Assembly: GCA_030770535.1 (NCBI GenBank)
Contig: JASVEC010000005.1
Location: 1,054,001 to 1,118,000 of the forward strand
Source: Batkoa obscura
Taxonomy: Eukaryota > Entomophthoromycota > Entomophthoromycetes > Entomophthorales > Batkoaceae
Length of the DNA: 64,000 bases
Direction: 5' to 3'
Positions 35,121 through 46,843 of the stretch are shown in pieces. The notes beneath the pieces are model-generated. The model had not been told where the DNA came from. It saw only the letters and a list, made by a program, of their open reading frames with translations, and did no database searches. How positions within the stretch are numbered: position 1 is the first letter of the stretch; every line of letters starts with the position of its first letter. A program made the position numbers and the translations under genes.

Positions 35121-36464
35121 TTACAAGAAAAAACTAGGATCAGTTTTATACTCTGTATAAAAATCCATATCTTTTAAACCTATACAATTAAGTGATTTTA
35201 TATTTTTAAAACATATTAAAATATGGCCTATGAATTTTTTTAAGTTGGGGCATATAATATATTTAAATGTGACATTTTCTAAATTAGTATCCTTTATCAT
35301 TCTATGATTTGAAAAAGGTATACTAATATCAAAGTAACAATTTACTATCTCAAGATTTTGCAAATTAAGACACAACGTATACAAAAAATCAACAAAATCT
35401 TTCCCTAAAGTTAAACCACGAACTTTCAATGTTATTATATTGTTATTCTTTTTTGGATAAACTTCTTTAACCAGAAATATCAAATAATTTTCTATTGTTA
35501 AATCTAAATAAGTGATTGTTGACATGTCAAATATTGAATATAAATGCTTGGACGAAATAGAATCACAAAACCCTAAGCTTAATTGATTTAATTTTGGGAA
35601 TATCTCATTGTTTACTATTGTTTTGGATAAATTAGTATCATTTAATGTTAATTTTTTCAAATATGACATTCCACTAAATATCAGTGTGAAATTTTCCCTA
35701 TAGTAAAGTGTCTTGAGTTTTGGGTAATTGTATAAATTTATAGGTAGCCCATTTGAAGCATCTATATATAAAAATTCGATATGTAAATGATTTAATTGGG
35801 GAAACTCCCTGTTTAATAAAAGATTAAAATCGCTTAACCTGATATGGAGAGAAACTAGCTTAAGGCTCCTTAAGCTATTAAAGTTATCTAATAGAAAGTT
35901 AAGACATGACGATTTATCATAAGTATGAAATCCAACTAGTAGAGAAGTAACAGTTGATGGTAAACAAGGTACTATTGACTTTGTAAAATATTTGTTTGGG
36001 GTCAAAACTATTATATGTCTTAAATCTTGAAACGTTTTCTTTATACATATTTTATTAGTACAATTATATTTTTCGATTGTCATATCATCGACAAAGTTTG
36101 TATAAGAAAGACCTATTAATGGTATATTTTTAAAATGTTCTATATGTTTTAGATAATTTCCAAGAGGTAAAAAAAGTTTTCTACTATTTGGATACATTAA
36201 GGGATGAATTGGCAGTTTCGGAAACTTTATAAAATCTAAACGCTTAATATAATGGCCATATTTTTCAAAAGCCTTCCTCATTTCTTCGTTATACTTTTGA
36301 TGATGATCTGAAACGATGTCTTCCCATAATATAGGTAATATTATTTTATTCCATACTCTACAACATGAGAGTAAGTTAATTTTATCCCCATCTGAAAGAT
36401 GGTATAGTATTTCTTTAATCATACTTATTTCCAAACACTCAAGTTTAAAGTTATTGCTCATCAT
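35121..36464 (-). CDS. F-box/leucine-rich-repeat protein, paralogue 3
   Basis: Intronless, 447 residues from MMSNNFKLECLE. The F-box reads IKEILYHLSDGDKINLLSCC and RVWNKIILPILWEDIV. The LRR region carries CLPSTVTSLLVG, FNSLRSLKL, FPQLNHLHIEF, FPKLNQLSLGFC, SKHLYSIFDMSTITYLDL, VKEVYPKKNNNIITLKV and LCLNLQNLEIVNC, matching the other family members block by block. Likely an SCF ubiquitin-ligase receptor with unknown target. It is divergent from the paralogue at 37158 with about 690 bases between starts. Confidence 0.8.
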   Translation of the reverse strand: MMSNNFKLECLEISMIKEILYHLSDGDKINLLSCCRVWNKIILPILWEDIVSDHHQKYNEEMRKAFEKYGHYIKRLDFIKFPKLPIHPLMYPNSRKLFLPLGNYLKHIEHFKNIPLIGLSYTNFVDDMTIEKYNCTNKICIKKTFQDLRHIIVLTPNKYFTKSIVPCLPSTVTSLLVGFHTYDKSSCLNFLLDNFNSLRSLKLVSLHIRLSDFNLLLNREFPQLNHLHIEFLYIDASNGLPINLYNYPKLKTLYYRENFTLIFSGMSYLKKLTLNDTNLSKTIVNNEIFPKLNQLSLGFCDSISSKHLYSIFDMSTITYLDLTIENYLIFLVKEVYPKKNNNIITLKVRGLTLGKDFVDFLYTLCLNLQNLEIVNCYFDISIPFSNHRMIKDTNLENVTFKYIICPNLKKFIGHILICFKNIKSLNCIGLKDMDFYTEYKTDPSFFL

Positions 36465-37157
36465 TATTTGAATTAAAAAAACTAAAATAATAAAAAGAAC
36501 TATTTTTAGTTTGCATTTAATTTAACTAAAATAATGTATGGCTATTTCATGTTAAAATCCAATTGGATAGCTGATATATTGTATTATTAACAATGTTATG
36601 CTAAATTTTGAGTTCTTTATAGTGTTGTAATTAACTTTATTAATTTACTTGGAATATACTATTTTAATAATAAATTCAAATCATTTAAAATTATCAGAGA
36701 ACTTAGATCTCTTGTGGGAGCTTTCTTATGGTGTTTACAAGAATACTTTGAGGGAAAGAATCCTAATAAGTTTAGGCTATATGATAATAAATATATAAAG
36801 CTAATTTATTGTTATTATTGATAGTAGCTTTTTACATACCAAGCTTTGTTTTAAAACTTTGCAATTTGATAACGTTAGATCAAAATTAATGAGCACCATT
36901 TTTTACAACCATTAATTTTTTTGCTATACAAAAATTTTAGTAACTATAATTTTGTCCTCAATTGATTACATAAAAAATTATAATTAGATATGACTTCATA
37001 CTAAACCAGCTGCGAAATATTCTATGGACCGATCTTATTAATTTATGCATATTTTATTCATGATTTTTGTCATAAAGAAACATCATTGAGTATAAACAAC
37101 AAATAAAGTTTATTTTATTTCTTCATTTCTTTAATTTTTACTTTGACTAGGTTTAAT
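36465..37157. promoter_or_regulatory. Divergent F-box promoter region
   Basis: Intergenic segment between two divergent F-box genes. The right part (about 36985-37157), including TATTTTATTCATGATTTTTG and CATAAAGAAACATCATTGAG, recurs inverted at about 54665-54840 upstream of the decayed copy of the 37158 gene, so it is part of the duplicated block. Confidence 0.55.
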
Positions 37158-38510
37158 ATGAAGGATTCGTTCAAATTTGAGAACTTGGAAAGGAAGATGA
37201 TAAAAGAGGTTTTATATCATCTCACAGATAAGGATAAATTCAACTTACTTACTTGCTCCAAACGATGGAATAAAGCGATAACGCCTATACTATGGGAAGA
37301 TATAACTCCAAGTTGCTATTATAACGATAATGGAAAAGTGAAAGAAGCTTACAAAAAATATGGTCATTACATAAAAACCTTGGACCTTAGGTCATATTCA
37401 AACCTACCGGTGCATTTCTCAGTATACCCAAATAGCACCAAATTGTATATATATTTAGGTAAATATTTAAAAAAAAGGAGCCATCTAAAAAACATTCCTT
37501 TGACAGGACTTACTTATACAACTTTTATTGATGATATGACAACTGAAGAATACATATTTGCACATGAAATTAATGCCAAAGAAATCTTCCAAAATTTACA
37601 GTATCTAGAACTTGACAACTTGGATAATTATTTTAAAACAACAATAATACCATATTTGCCATCAACAATTACATCATTAATAGTTAAATACAATTATGAT
37701 AATGAAATGCCATATTTTGAGAATTTGTTAAACAAGTTCGACAACTTAAAGGTGCTTGAATTAATTGGTATTTATATTAAACCAGAAGAGTTCAATTATT
37801 TATTGAATAAGGAATTTCGGCAATTAAAAAGGTTACACATCCAATATGTAGAGGTAGATAATCTAGACGAAGTAACCATAAACTTAGGTAATTACCCAAA
37901 ACTCGAAGTATTATATTATCATAGGTATACTACGTTAGTATTTAACGGGGTATCTAATTTAAGAGAATTAATATTGAATGATGTCAAATTATCTAAAACA
38001 ACTATGAATGACAAAATATTTCCAAAATTAAATCAAATAAGGATAGAGTATTGTTATAATCTCTCAGCCAAACATTTACATTCGATATTTAACATACCAA
38101 CAATCACAAGTTTGAATTTAATGATATACAATAATTCTTCATTTTTAATTAAAGAGGTTTATCCAAAAAAGAGCTGCAATTTGATAAAATTGGCTATTAG
38201 GAGCTTTATTTTAGGGAACGATTTTTTTACTTTCCTGTATACTTTATGTCCTAAATTACATAACCTTGAGATATCAGACTGTGATTTTGACCTTGAGCCA
38301 TCACCAATAGCTAGTAAAAATGAGTTGACATTGAGCCATGGCCTAACTAATGTAGTATTTTATAATTATTATGGTTTAAATCCCGAAATTTTCATTGAGT
38401 ATATTTTAAAGCATTATAAAAATTTAAAATCATTTCACATCGCAAATACAGGTGACTATCTAGCGAAGTATATGGATGAATATAGTTCGGTTTTTAATAA
38501 ATATGTTTAA
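37158..38510 (+). CDS. F-box/leucine-rich-repeat protein, paralogue 4
   Basis: Intronless, 450 residues. The ATG at 37158 (MKDSFKFENLE) is preferred to an in-frame TTG at 37143. F-box: MIKEVLYHLTDKDKFNLLTC and KRWNKAITPILWEDI. LRR blocks: LPSTITSLIVK, FDNLKVLELIGI, FRQLKRLHIQYVEV, FPKLNQIRIEYC, KHLHSIFNIPTITSLNL, LIKEVYPKKSCNLIKL and LCPKLHNLEISDCDFDLE. A decayed inverted copy is at 53859-54665. This gene and the next one converge and form the F-box part of the inverted duplication. Likely an SCF substrate receptor. Confidence 0.8.
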   Translation: MKDSFKFENLERKMIKEVLYHLTDKDKFNLLTCSKRWNKAITPILWEDITPSCYYNDNGKVKEAYKKYGHYIKTLDLRSYSNLPVHFSVYPNSTKLYIYLGKYLKKRSHLKNIPLTGLTYTTFIDDMTTEEYIFAHEINAKEIFQNLQYLELDNLDNYFKTTIIPYLPSTITSLIVKYNYDNEMPYFENLLNKFDNLKVLELIGIYIKPEEFNYLLNKEFRQLKRLHIQYVEVDNLDEVTINLGNYPKLEVLYYHRYTTLVFNGVSNLRELILNDVKLSKTTMNDKIFPKLNQIRIEYCYNLSAKHLHSIFNIPTITSLNLMIYNNSSFLIKEVYPKKSCNLIKLAIRSFILGNDFFTFLYTLCPKLHNLEISDCDFDLEPSPIASKNELTLSHGLTNVVFYNYYGLNPEIFIEYILKHYKNLKSFHIANTGDYLAKYMDEYSSVFNKYV

Positions 38511-39133
38511 ATTCTTATATTTTAATTATCTTGTTTTTTGTTTTTATTTTTGGATTAAAATGTATAATGTGAATGTGTTTTATTATTCAGTGCTTAATTA
38601 ATGACTTTAAGTTTTATGTTACATAAAAAATGGACAAAATAATTAAATAAAAACATTTTCATATTTAAATTAGAACTCTATTAATCATATAAATTATAAT
38701 TTAAAGTAATTGTTATTGATAAGATAAATGATTTACTTATTTATATGCTATCTACATGAAAGTTTATTGAGTTCAAGAGTTTAAGAGTTTAAGATTATTA
38801 CAAAGTAGTTGCTTCACAATCTTTACTATGAATCATCATGCCTATATCGTATCACTTACATGTCTATTTTATTATATAAAGACTATCAATATTTAAACTA
38901 GTCCATTGTATTTCACCAGCTAATAAAACTAATTTTAAATAAAATTCTATGAGAACTATATCAAAATACTATCAAGGCTTTGACAAATTATGTTAAAGTG
39001 TAATATATTATAATTTTTTAAATAATAGTAAAAAATAATTTTGTATCAATACCATTTCATTTACTTGATAAGCTATAGAATATTATTGTTAATATGATAT
39101 AGAGTATAGAATGTGATTATCTTGTGGTATAAA
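38511..39133. other. Convergent spacer, duplicated elsewhere
   Basis: 3' flanks of two convergent F-box genes. The right half (about 39030-39133) is nearly identical, inverted, to about 52886-52975, including AGTATAGAATGTGATTATCT and TTGTGGTATAAACTAACGAC. It is part of the inverted duplication. Confidence 0.6.
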
Positions 39134-40585
39134 CTAACGACTTTTATAAAGGTAAAATCTAGGGTCATCCTTGTATTTTGGAAACAAATCGCTACAATTC
39201 ACAAGTTTAAAAGATCTTATATTTTTAAAACAAAATAAGATATAATTGATAAAAGCATCTGCGTTTGGGCATTTAATATTGATAAACGTTACATTGGTTA
39301 AAGTTGATTCTCTTATAATTGCATGCTTTGAAAATGGTATATCATTTTCAAAAGAACAAATTTCTATCTCAAGGTTATATAAATTAGGACATAGTGTAGA
39401 TAAAAAGTCGAAAAAGTAATATCCCAAGACTAAATTTCGAACTCTTAATGTTAGTAAATTTGTAGCACATTTTGGATATATTTCTTTTATTAAAAATGAC
39501 TGATATTCTTTTTTTGGTGGGTTTAAGTGAATAATTGTAAAAATTTCGAATATTGGGTAATTGGTTACAGATATATCTAAAAAAGTAATTGTAGACATAT
39601 CAAATATGGAATATAAAGGCTTAGACAAAAGAGCAGAACACCATTGCAGACTCAATTGATTCAACTTTGGAAACGTTTCTTTGTTTATAATTACTTTAAC
39701 TAAATTAACATTAGACATTGTTAGTTTTCTTAAATTCGATACACCGCTAAATGTTAATCCTTCCAATTTTGATATTACACTAATTCCAGATGGTGAATCT
39801 TCTTCAATATAAAGTGCTTCAAGTTTTGGATAATTGTCTAAGTTTACACACATCCCTTCAATATCAATTCCATATGAAAATGCAAAATGTATTTTATTTA
39901 AATGAGGGAATTGTTTATTTAATAAAAAATTAAAATCACTAATGTCAATGCGAATATGAACTAATTCGAGGATTGTCAAGTTGTCAAACTTATTTACTAA
40001 CTCCCTCAAATCCAAAAATGGGGCAAAAGGACTATTTTGAATTGTTAATGAAGTAAGAGTAGGTGGAAGATATGGCATGATAGGCGCTGTAAAATAATAC
40101 TCCAAATCATCTGAATTGTCAAGCACCAAATGTTTTAAATGTTGAAATTTTCCTCTGATATATTCTTCATTTTCATATATATATTCCCTAATTTGCATAT
40201 CTTCAATGGGATTTGTACAATAAAGGCCCACTAATGGAGCATTTTTAAAGTAATCATTATATTTTATATACTTATTTAAAGGTATATGTATTCTGGTATT
40301 ATTTGTGCAAATTGATTGCTGGCTGTATGGTATTTTATAAGATGTCATAATATCCAATGATTTGACATAATGGCTGTATTTTTTGAAGCTGTTATACATC
40401 TCCTTCTTATATTTATGACGACAGTCTACAATCATATTTTCCCATAGTATTGGTATAACCACCTTTTTCCATACTTTGCAACACAAGAGCAGATTGACTT
40501 TACCCTTATCTGAGAGATGATATAAAACTTCTCTAATTACTTTGCTTCCAAGATTCTCAAATTTAAAATTAACTTCCATCATCAT
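39134..40585 (-). CDS. F-box/leucine-rich-repeat protein, paralogue 5
   Basis: Intronless, 483 residues, the longest paralogue. It starts MMMEVNFKFENLG with F-box VIREVLYHLSDKGKVNLLLC and KVWKKVVIPILWENM. Two insertions distinguish it: EEDSPSGISVISKLEGLTF in the middle and YPIFEIFTIIHLNPPKKEYQ before the FLIKEIYPK block. Both insertions are also present in the decayed copy at 51398-52885, proving that pair's shared origin. The other LRR blocks are as in the paralogues. No stops are seen, so it appears functional; presumed SCF substrate receptor with unknown target. Confidence 0.8.
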   Translation of the reverse strand: MMMEVNFKFENLGSKVIREVLYHLSDKGKVNLLLCCKVWKKVVIPILWENMIVDCRHKYKKEMYNSFKKYSHYVKSLDIMTSYKIPYSQQSICTNNTRIHIPLNKYIKYNDYFKNAPLVGLYCTNPIEDMQIREYIYENEEYIRGKFQHLKHLVLDNSDDLEYYFTAPIMPYLPPTLTSLTIQNSPFAPFLDLRELVNKFDNLTILELVHIRIDISDFNFLLNKQFPHLNKIHFAFSYGIDIEGMCVNLDNYPKLEALYIEEDSPSGISVISKLEGLTFSGVSNLRKLTMSNVNLVKVIINKETFPKLNQLSLQWCSALLSKPLYSIFDMSTITFLDISVTNYPIFEIFTIIHLNPPKKEYQSFLIKEIYPKCATNLLTLRVRNLVLGYYFFDFLSTLCPNLYNLEIEICSFENDIPFSKHAIIRESTLTNVTFINIKCPNADAFINYILFCFKNIRSFKLVNCSDLFPKYKDDPRFYLYKSR

Positions 40586-41723
40586 TTTAATAAGAAAAGA
40601 AGAGAAAGTATTATTAGTTTAGCTTATATACTATTTAGTGCTAAAATAATGGATGACACTATATTATGCTAACTCTGATCTGATATTTGAAAAAAATTGT
40701 AACGTTATTGGTTATACTTCATGCTGAGTTCAAGCTTCAAAAACTACTTTATTAATTTCATAAGTCTAAGATATTATATCACATTTCCTATAAAAAACTG
40801 TATGTTTGTACAATATTAAAATTAAAGAATTTAGAAATAATAAAAATAATACAAAAAACTAACTTGACATAAAAAACGAACCTAATCAATAGTCTTTATT
40901 TATTTTTTTCGATAATATTTATTAAAAAAAGGATAGATTTAATTTTAAGAAATTTATTCCATTTAACTTAATAAATTAATTTTGTATTAAATAGAAAAGA
41001 ATAATGGGCATTGATAGATTAATACTTAATAAATATTATATAAAGCCCATTTTAACCTTTAGTACCTTTAAATGTTATATGAATTTGTATAAATTATTTT
41101 ATTTTTAACTTTACGATAATTGAATTTATTAACCCTTGACTCAAAATAACAAAACAAATAAACCATAAATAAATTATCAAAATTACCTAAATAGTATAAT
41201 AAAAATTACGATAGCTAATATTACTTCAGTATAAACTTTAATGTGCTAAACAAACACTGTTTACAAATCTCAAAATCAGACCTTAGATATTCAAGTTTTT
41301 AAAAATAAGGGTAGTAAATTTTGTCAAGTTTTAAAGTCTTCAGCTATACAAGAGTTCTGAATAGTCAAAGCTTCTTTTCATAATGCTTATAAAATGAAAT
41401 GATATACATTAATATATCATGGAGTTTTGACCACTCTATTAGAAAACACGCTCTCGACTTGCTTTAAATCGCGCTTAAAATTTCCAATTAAAAAGCAAAA
41501 AGGATTCGTTCAATTTAACGAACCAATAATAATATAATAATTGAAAAGCATCGGTTATTTTAATTGGTTCTCCTTACTAAAAAAAGTTAATATTTATGGT
41601 TGATTTGTTAACAAAGGGAGTTGCAAATTTGTCCAATTAGAGTATAAAAATAAGTTTGTAATTGAAGTCAAAATATTGTTTTTATTCAAATTTAATCAAT
41701 TTTATCATTTATCTACTTTAACT
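40586..41723. other. Spacer between F-box gene and dUTPase
   Basis: AT-rich. The left end (about 40605-40690, with TAAAATAATGGATGAC) recurs inverted at about 51300-51350, within the duplicated block. The last 50 bases before the dUTPase start match the dUTPase copy at 56146. Nothing coding seen. Confidence 0.5.
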
Positions 41724-42634
41724 ATGTCTAGTCTTAAAAGAACTAAGGTATAATCCTTTTCTTGTTGTTTAATTATAATTACCATTAAAACTAACCTAAT
41801 TAGTCCTCAGCAGAGGAAGCTTCCTCTGCTTCCTTATTAACTTTATCAACCAGTAAAAGAGTAAAAGTAAAATTGATCCATAATCGTTCATTTCTAAATT
41901 TAAATTAACACTTCCTTCTTTTAGTCCCCAACATCAGGAACTTATGCAGGCTCTTGTGATACTAATATTACAGCTACTGAAATGAGTCCAACTACTAAGA
42001 AACATAGTGTAATATAATATATAATCTCATCATTCATTGGTACTAATCCTTTTGATTATAGTTCTATCACAAATCTGTTGATAGAGATTCACTACTTTTA
42101 ATTAAAAAGCTAAACTCGGATGCTCAGTTACCAAAACGTGGTTCAGCTTTAGCGGCTGGTTATGATTTATATAGGTAAATATAAATATATTATTTATTAT
42201 AAAGATTTGCAATATTAAATTATATTTTATCCTTTAGTTCTGAAGATACTGTCATCCCACCTCGTGGACGTGGAGTAGCAAAGACAGGCTTAGCTATTAA
42301 AGTACCACATGGTACCTATGGTAGAATCGCCCCACGTTCAGGCTTATCAGTAAAGTTTGGTATTGAAACTGGAGCTGGTGTAGTAGATAGAGATTATAGA
42401 GTAAGTAACCAGTTTTATTTTGAATTTCAGTTAATGACTTGTATTTCTTTATTTTAGGGAGAAATAGGAGTAATATTATTTAATCATGAAGATAAAGAAT
42501 TTGAAATCAAAAAAGGGGATCGTATTGCTCAACTTATTTTAGAAAAGAGTGTTATACCTGAAATTGAAATTGTAGATGAATTAGATGTTACTATTCGTGG
42601 TAGTGGAAAATTTGGATCTACTGGAACTAGATAA
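41724..42634 (+). CDS. DUT1: dUTPase (dUTP pyrophosphatase), copy A
   Basis: Exons 41724-41747, 41925-42008, 42062-42174, 42238-42400 and 42458-42634 give 186 residues. All five trimeric dUTPase motifs are present: AAGYDLYS (I), PRSGLS (II), [15 protein letters not shown] (III), GDRIAQLIL (IV) and [10 protein letters not shown] (V). The enzyme hydrolyses dUTP to dUMP and pyrophosphate, keeping uracil out of DNA. An optional in-frame exon, 41804-41860 (19 codons, [19 protein letters not shown]), has usable splice sites and contains a 20-base perfect palindrome. By eye the whole gene, introns included, is indistinguishable from copy C at 55236-56146. Confidence 0.93.
41810..41829. repeat. Perfect 20-base palindrome in dUTPase
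   Basis: GCAGAGGAAGCTTCCTCTGC reads the same on both strands. It sits in the optional exon of dUTPase copy A and is repeated at 56041-56060 in copy C, but is absent from the degenerate copy B. Confidence 0.9.
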
Positions 42635-43235
42635 ATTATAATAGAGCTGTAGATACCTGTCTTATTATTAGATAAGCGAATTTGATTTCTAAAATAAGAC
42701 GGTGTCTATTTAACTATTATTATTATTATTATTATTATTAAATATATAGTCTTATTATAAGTTTATGAAATTATTTTGTACAAAATTGGTTATACTGTTA
42801 AAAAGTAATGAGATGATAAATGTTTAATAATTTGGTGAATTCGAGATTAATTACTTGTTTTTTATAATTGATCTATTGTTTGAATTGCTTTAATGTATTA
42901 AGTTCAAATAGTCTAATGACATCTATTCAACTTATTATTATATTATATTTTATTATAATAAACTGCTATTTATATTTTATATTTTATTATAGTATCCTAA
43001 TTTTATAAACAAATAAATAGGTAAGAATAATAGTTTCAAAGTATAATAGATTGAATATTGTTTTTTCATTGATTTTATAAAATTGATCTATTTCTTATTG
43101 TTATTTTAAAAATTCCTCTCCCTTAAAAATTTGAAATTTGAAATTTAATTAAAATTAATTTTAAAAATTCAACTTTTTATTTTTCAATCTCATCAATTTC
43201 AAATAATCATAAGCAATTCTAACCCAAAACAATTA
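42635..43235. other. Spacer after dUTPase with ATT repeat
   Basis: The first ~80 bases match the sequence beyond the stop of dUTPase copy C. A short imperfect hairpin-like segment (GATACCTGTCTTATTATTAG ... AATAAGACGGTGTC) and an (ATT)n run at about 42716-42741 mark the end of identity. The remainder is AT-rich with no coding signal. Confidence 0.5.
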
Positions 43236-44120
43236 ATGACTAATTCAACTTTTTATAAAGAGTTTAATTATGATATATTAAAAAAAGGTAAATTGATTAT
43301 ACTCTTCAATCTAGTTATCATATAATTCATTTTCATTAGCTTTAACCCATGAAGATTTAAAACCATTATTATTGGAAAGTAATTTATTAATTGAATATTT
43401 GGAAAGTCAAGAAATTGAATTAAGTAGTAAATTTGGATGTGTAATAGGTAACTTTTTAATATTGTTTTATTATAAAAGTAAAATAAGAAATATTGACTAT
43501 ATTAGAACCAACTAGTCAATATTTTAAAAATTTATTAAATCATAATCGAGATTGGGAAATATTTAATAAAATTAAAACAATAAGTCTAAATTATTTAAAT
43601 CAAAGTTGGTTGGTAAGAGAACAAGGAGGAAACAGTGGAAGATAAGATGAATTAATTATCAATTTCTTTTTATTTAGTTTAATCAACAATACATTATTAA
43701 ATCAGCAAATTGTTTGAGTAGTGAATTTAAGAAACATAAAGTGAGAGTTGTTATTTAATAAGTTATATTCATTTTCATTAATCTTTCTTTCGTAAAAGGA
43801 TGGACAATATCTACCCAAAGAATATCAATCAATAAATAATATAGCTATTTATATACCATTACAATTTATGAACAAAGTAATTTATATAATTATTAATAAT
43901 AAATAATAAATAAATAATATTAATTTTATTTTAGTATAATGGAGGATTAAAATTATATCCAAAATTAAGAAAAGAAATTGATATTGAATTAGAATTAGGG
44001 GATATATTAATAATGAATAGTCAATTATATCATAGTTCTTATCCTAATTTATCTAAAAATTATAGATCTGCTTTTATGTTACAATTTAGTGATATAGAAA
44101 TTAATATAAAAACAAATTAA
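43236..44120 (+). CDS. PhyH-like 2-oxoglutarate dioxygenase
   Basis: Six exons (43236-43287, 43340-43447, 43506-43612, 43678-43740, 43799-43876, 43935-44120) give 197 residues. The second half resembles phytanoyl-CoA dioxygenase-like proteins: INNIAIYIPLQFMNKYNGGL, then LKLYPKLRKEI, ELGDILIMNSQLYHSSYPNLS and NYRSAFMLQFSD. The histidine of LYHSSYPN and the downstream arginine fit the distal iron and 2-oxoglutarate ligands; the proximal HxD appears as HKDG, split by an intron. Fe(II)/2-oxoglutarate-dependent hydroxylation is inferred; the substrate is unknown. The protein is shorter than typical PhyH enzymes, so activity is uncertain. Confidence 0.65.
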
Positions 44121-44235
44121 AATATTAAATTAGATTAAGTTAAATTAAAAAATTAAACATTTTATTTTTATCTTTATTTTTATTTTTATCTTTATTATTT
44201 TATTTTTATTTCATTTCATATACTCTTTCATTCCT

Positions 44236-46654
44236 TTATTTCTCTGGTAATCCCCAAGTACCAATAAGTTTCATTGCCGTATTTGGAGATTTTAAATGAT
44301 CTAAATTTTTAATATTATGATCTTGATTTCTATGATTTAAATTGAATACAGTATTATAAATACAATCCCATGGATCTTTGCTGCCACCAAATTTTAATAA
44401 ATTTTCTTTCAATATCTCTCCTGAGGTATTTAATTTATCAAAATTATTATGATTAAAACCTAATTGAAATAATTTATTAGCTAATACTCTTCCTAATAAA
44501 TAAGAATAATAGGTAGCTGAATATGAAAATAAATGATTAAATTTAAAACTAAAATTGGTATTTTCTACATATGGTGTTATTGAGTATTGATTAATTATAT
44601 TTTTTAATAATTCATTAGAATACCCAAAATTCAAGGAATTTTTATTAGTTATTGAATGATAGTTTTGATCAATTAAACTTAATATAATTTGATGTTGTGT
44701 ATCAATTGTTTTAAATTGGCTATGTTGTTGTTTGTAATTAATAATTTGTTCTTTTTTAATACTTTCACCAGTTTGATAATCTTTTGCATATGAAGTAACA
44801 TAATTTTCATTTAAGGCAAACGTTTCCATTAATATAGATGGTAATTCAACAAAATCAATTTTACATCGTGTACCTAATAAAGTCAAAATAATGTTATATT
44901 AATTATTAATTAATTAATTATTATTTATTAATTAAATTACCTGATACATTATGATATTCTGTTCTAGCTAACATTGAATGAATAGCATGTCCCATTTCAT
45001 GAAATAAAGTTTCTACTTCATTAGGTTCAAGTAAAGATGGTTGACTATTATTATTATTAGAAAAACAAGTAGAGATTACTACTACAGGTAATTGATATTT
45101 ATTTCCATTCTCATATTCTACCACTGTATCTTCCAAAGGTAATAATAAATGTTTAAATTCCATTAAAGTATCACTCATTAAATCATTATCAATTCTCCTT
45201 GAACATTGAACAGTATAATGAGCAGCATGATTACTTTTATTTGGACGATAAAATAAATCCATATAAATTAAACCTATTTTTTGATTTTGTTGATTTTTTA
45301 CTATTAATTTCCTTACATTAGGATCCCATAATTCACCTTTATTAAGTTCATTAACTACTTCGAAATAAATACCATATAAATTAAATAGTAAATCACTTAA
45401 TCCTTGAATTACTGTACCAATAGAAAAATATTGATTTAAATTAAGATGATTCTTATTTTTAGTCAATAATTCATATTGATGAATATAATAATTTTGATCC
45501 CATGCCATTAATGAATCTTTGTTACCTTTCATTTTTTGTAAAATTTCTACTTCTTTTAATAAATTAGGTGTTAATTGAGTATTCAATTGATTTAAAAAAT
45601 TATTAATATTCGTCGGATTTAGACCCATTTTATCTTCTAAATAAAATTCAGAAAAATTAGAATATCCTAATAATTCCGCCAATTTCAATCTCGTTATTAA
45701 TAAGTTTTCTAATATGTTTAACTGTTCTTCAGTCCCTGTATTGGATGCAATATACATTCTTTTTCTAATATTTGGATTATGAGCAGTCCTTAATAACATA
45801 TTAGCATGTGAAGGAGAAGTAGATATTTGTTGTATAGGTTGACTATTAAACCACCAAGTTTCACAACCATCTAAATCCATTTTAGAAACGGTAATGGAAC
45901 TTTCTGAAGGTTGATTATAACTCATAAATAACCTTCCTAATTCATTGATATCATCATTTAATTGAACAAATTTATTACGTTTAGAATTATCTAAATGAAT
46001 TCCACTCTTTTCAAAATCTTTTAGAAATAAAATACCTACTTGTTTCTCTTCTTCGGTAAATCTAGAAGCTAAATTCGGATCTTCTAATACTTTTTTTAAC
46101 GCCTAATTAAAATAAAAATTACTTAAACTCAATAAATTAAAAATCTCCTTTAAGCAAAAACTTACTACATACAACCCAACTTTAGTATTCAATTGATTCA
46201 TATAATTCACCATCCTTAAATAACAATTATTTGCTTTTTCCACCATTATTTTATTTGGATGATTGCATCTTACAAACTCCGCAAAATCAATAATACTACA
46301 TAATAAATCTGAAAGTCTATCTACTCTTTTAATAATATTAACAGCATCCATTTCATTATTAACATTAACTATTTTATCTACTAAAACTTCAGCTTGCTGT
46401 ATTACACTATTATACCAGATATCGAAACCGGAGGGGTCTAATAGGATTTGGCGATTTAATACTCCGCTGAGTGATCTGGGATTGATACGTGATTGCCATG
46501 TGGAATTGTTGTTGAATACATGCTCAAGTTCTTGACGTTTGGGTTGGCTGTGCAGGGAAACATAGTTTCTTAAATTGATAATACTTGGTTGGATCACTCT
46601 AGATTGATACAATCGATTCTTAATATTATGGAGATGTTTAATGGATTTAAGCAT
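44236..46654 (-). CDS. OCT1: Mitochondrial intermediate peptidase Oct1
   Basis: Three exons (46654-46166, 46102-44941, 44873-44236) give about 762 residues. The N-terminus is basic and amphipathic (MLKSIKHLHNIKNRLYQSRV), typical of a mitochondrial presequence. The thimet-family (M3) zinc motif is VETLFHEMGHAIHSML, and the distal glutamate ligand lies in ELPSILMETFALNE. Family blocks such as RKRMYIAS, YMDLFYRPNKS, YSYLLGRVLANKLF and GGSKDPWDCI are recognisable. Oct1 removes an octapeptide from imported matrix precursors after MPP cleavage. The gene lies just downstream of the PhyH-like gene, convergently, with about 115 bases between stops. Confidence 0.93.
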
Positions 46655-46843
46655 CTTTTACAATACAATTTATAAATTTTAAAACAAGAATAAAAAAAGG
46701 AGCAAGTATTAAGTTGAGCCATTTTATTTTTTTAATTATCATTCTTACTTATTATTCTTACCGTTTAATTTTCAACGATTGAATTTTTTTGATTTTTTAA
46801 TACTTCTAAAAAAGGTTAAAAATTTTAATATTTAACTCATAAT

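Noticed and set aside
37143-37157. TTG start extending F-box paralogue 4 (and similarly 5264 for paralogue 2)
   Set aside because: ATG codons immediately downstream align with the starts of the other paralogues; TTG starts are not expected in fungi.
43613-43677. Missing splice donor in the PhyH-like gene near 43640
   Set aside because: The intron actually starts earlier, at GTAAGAG (43613), and joins in frame to FNQQYIIKSA.
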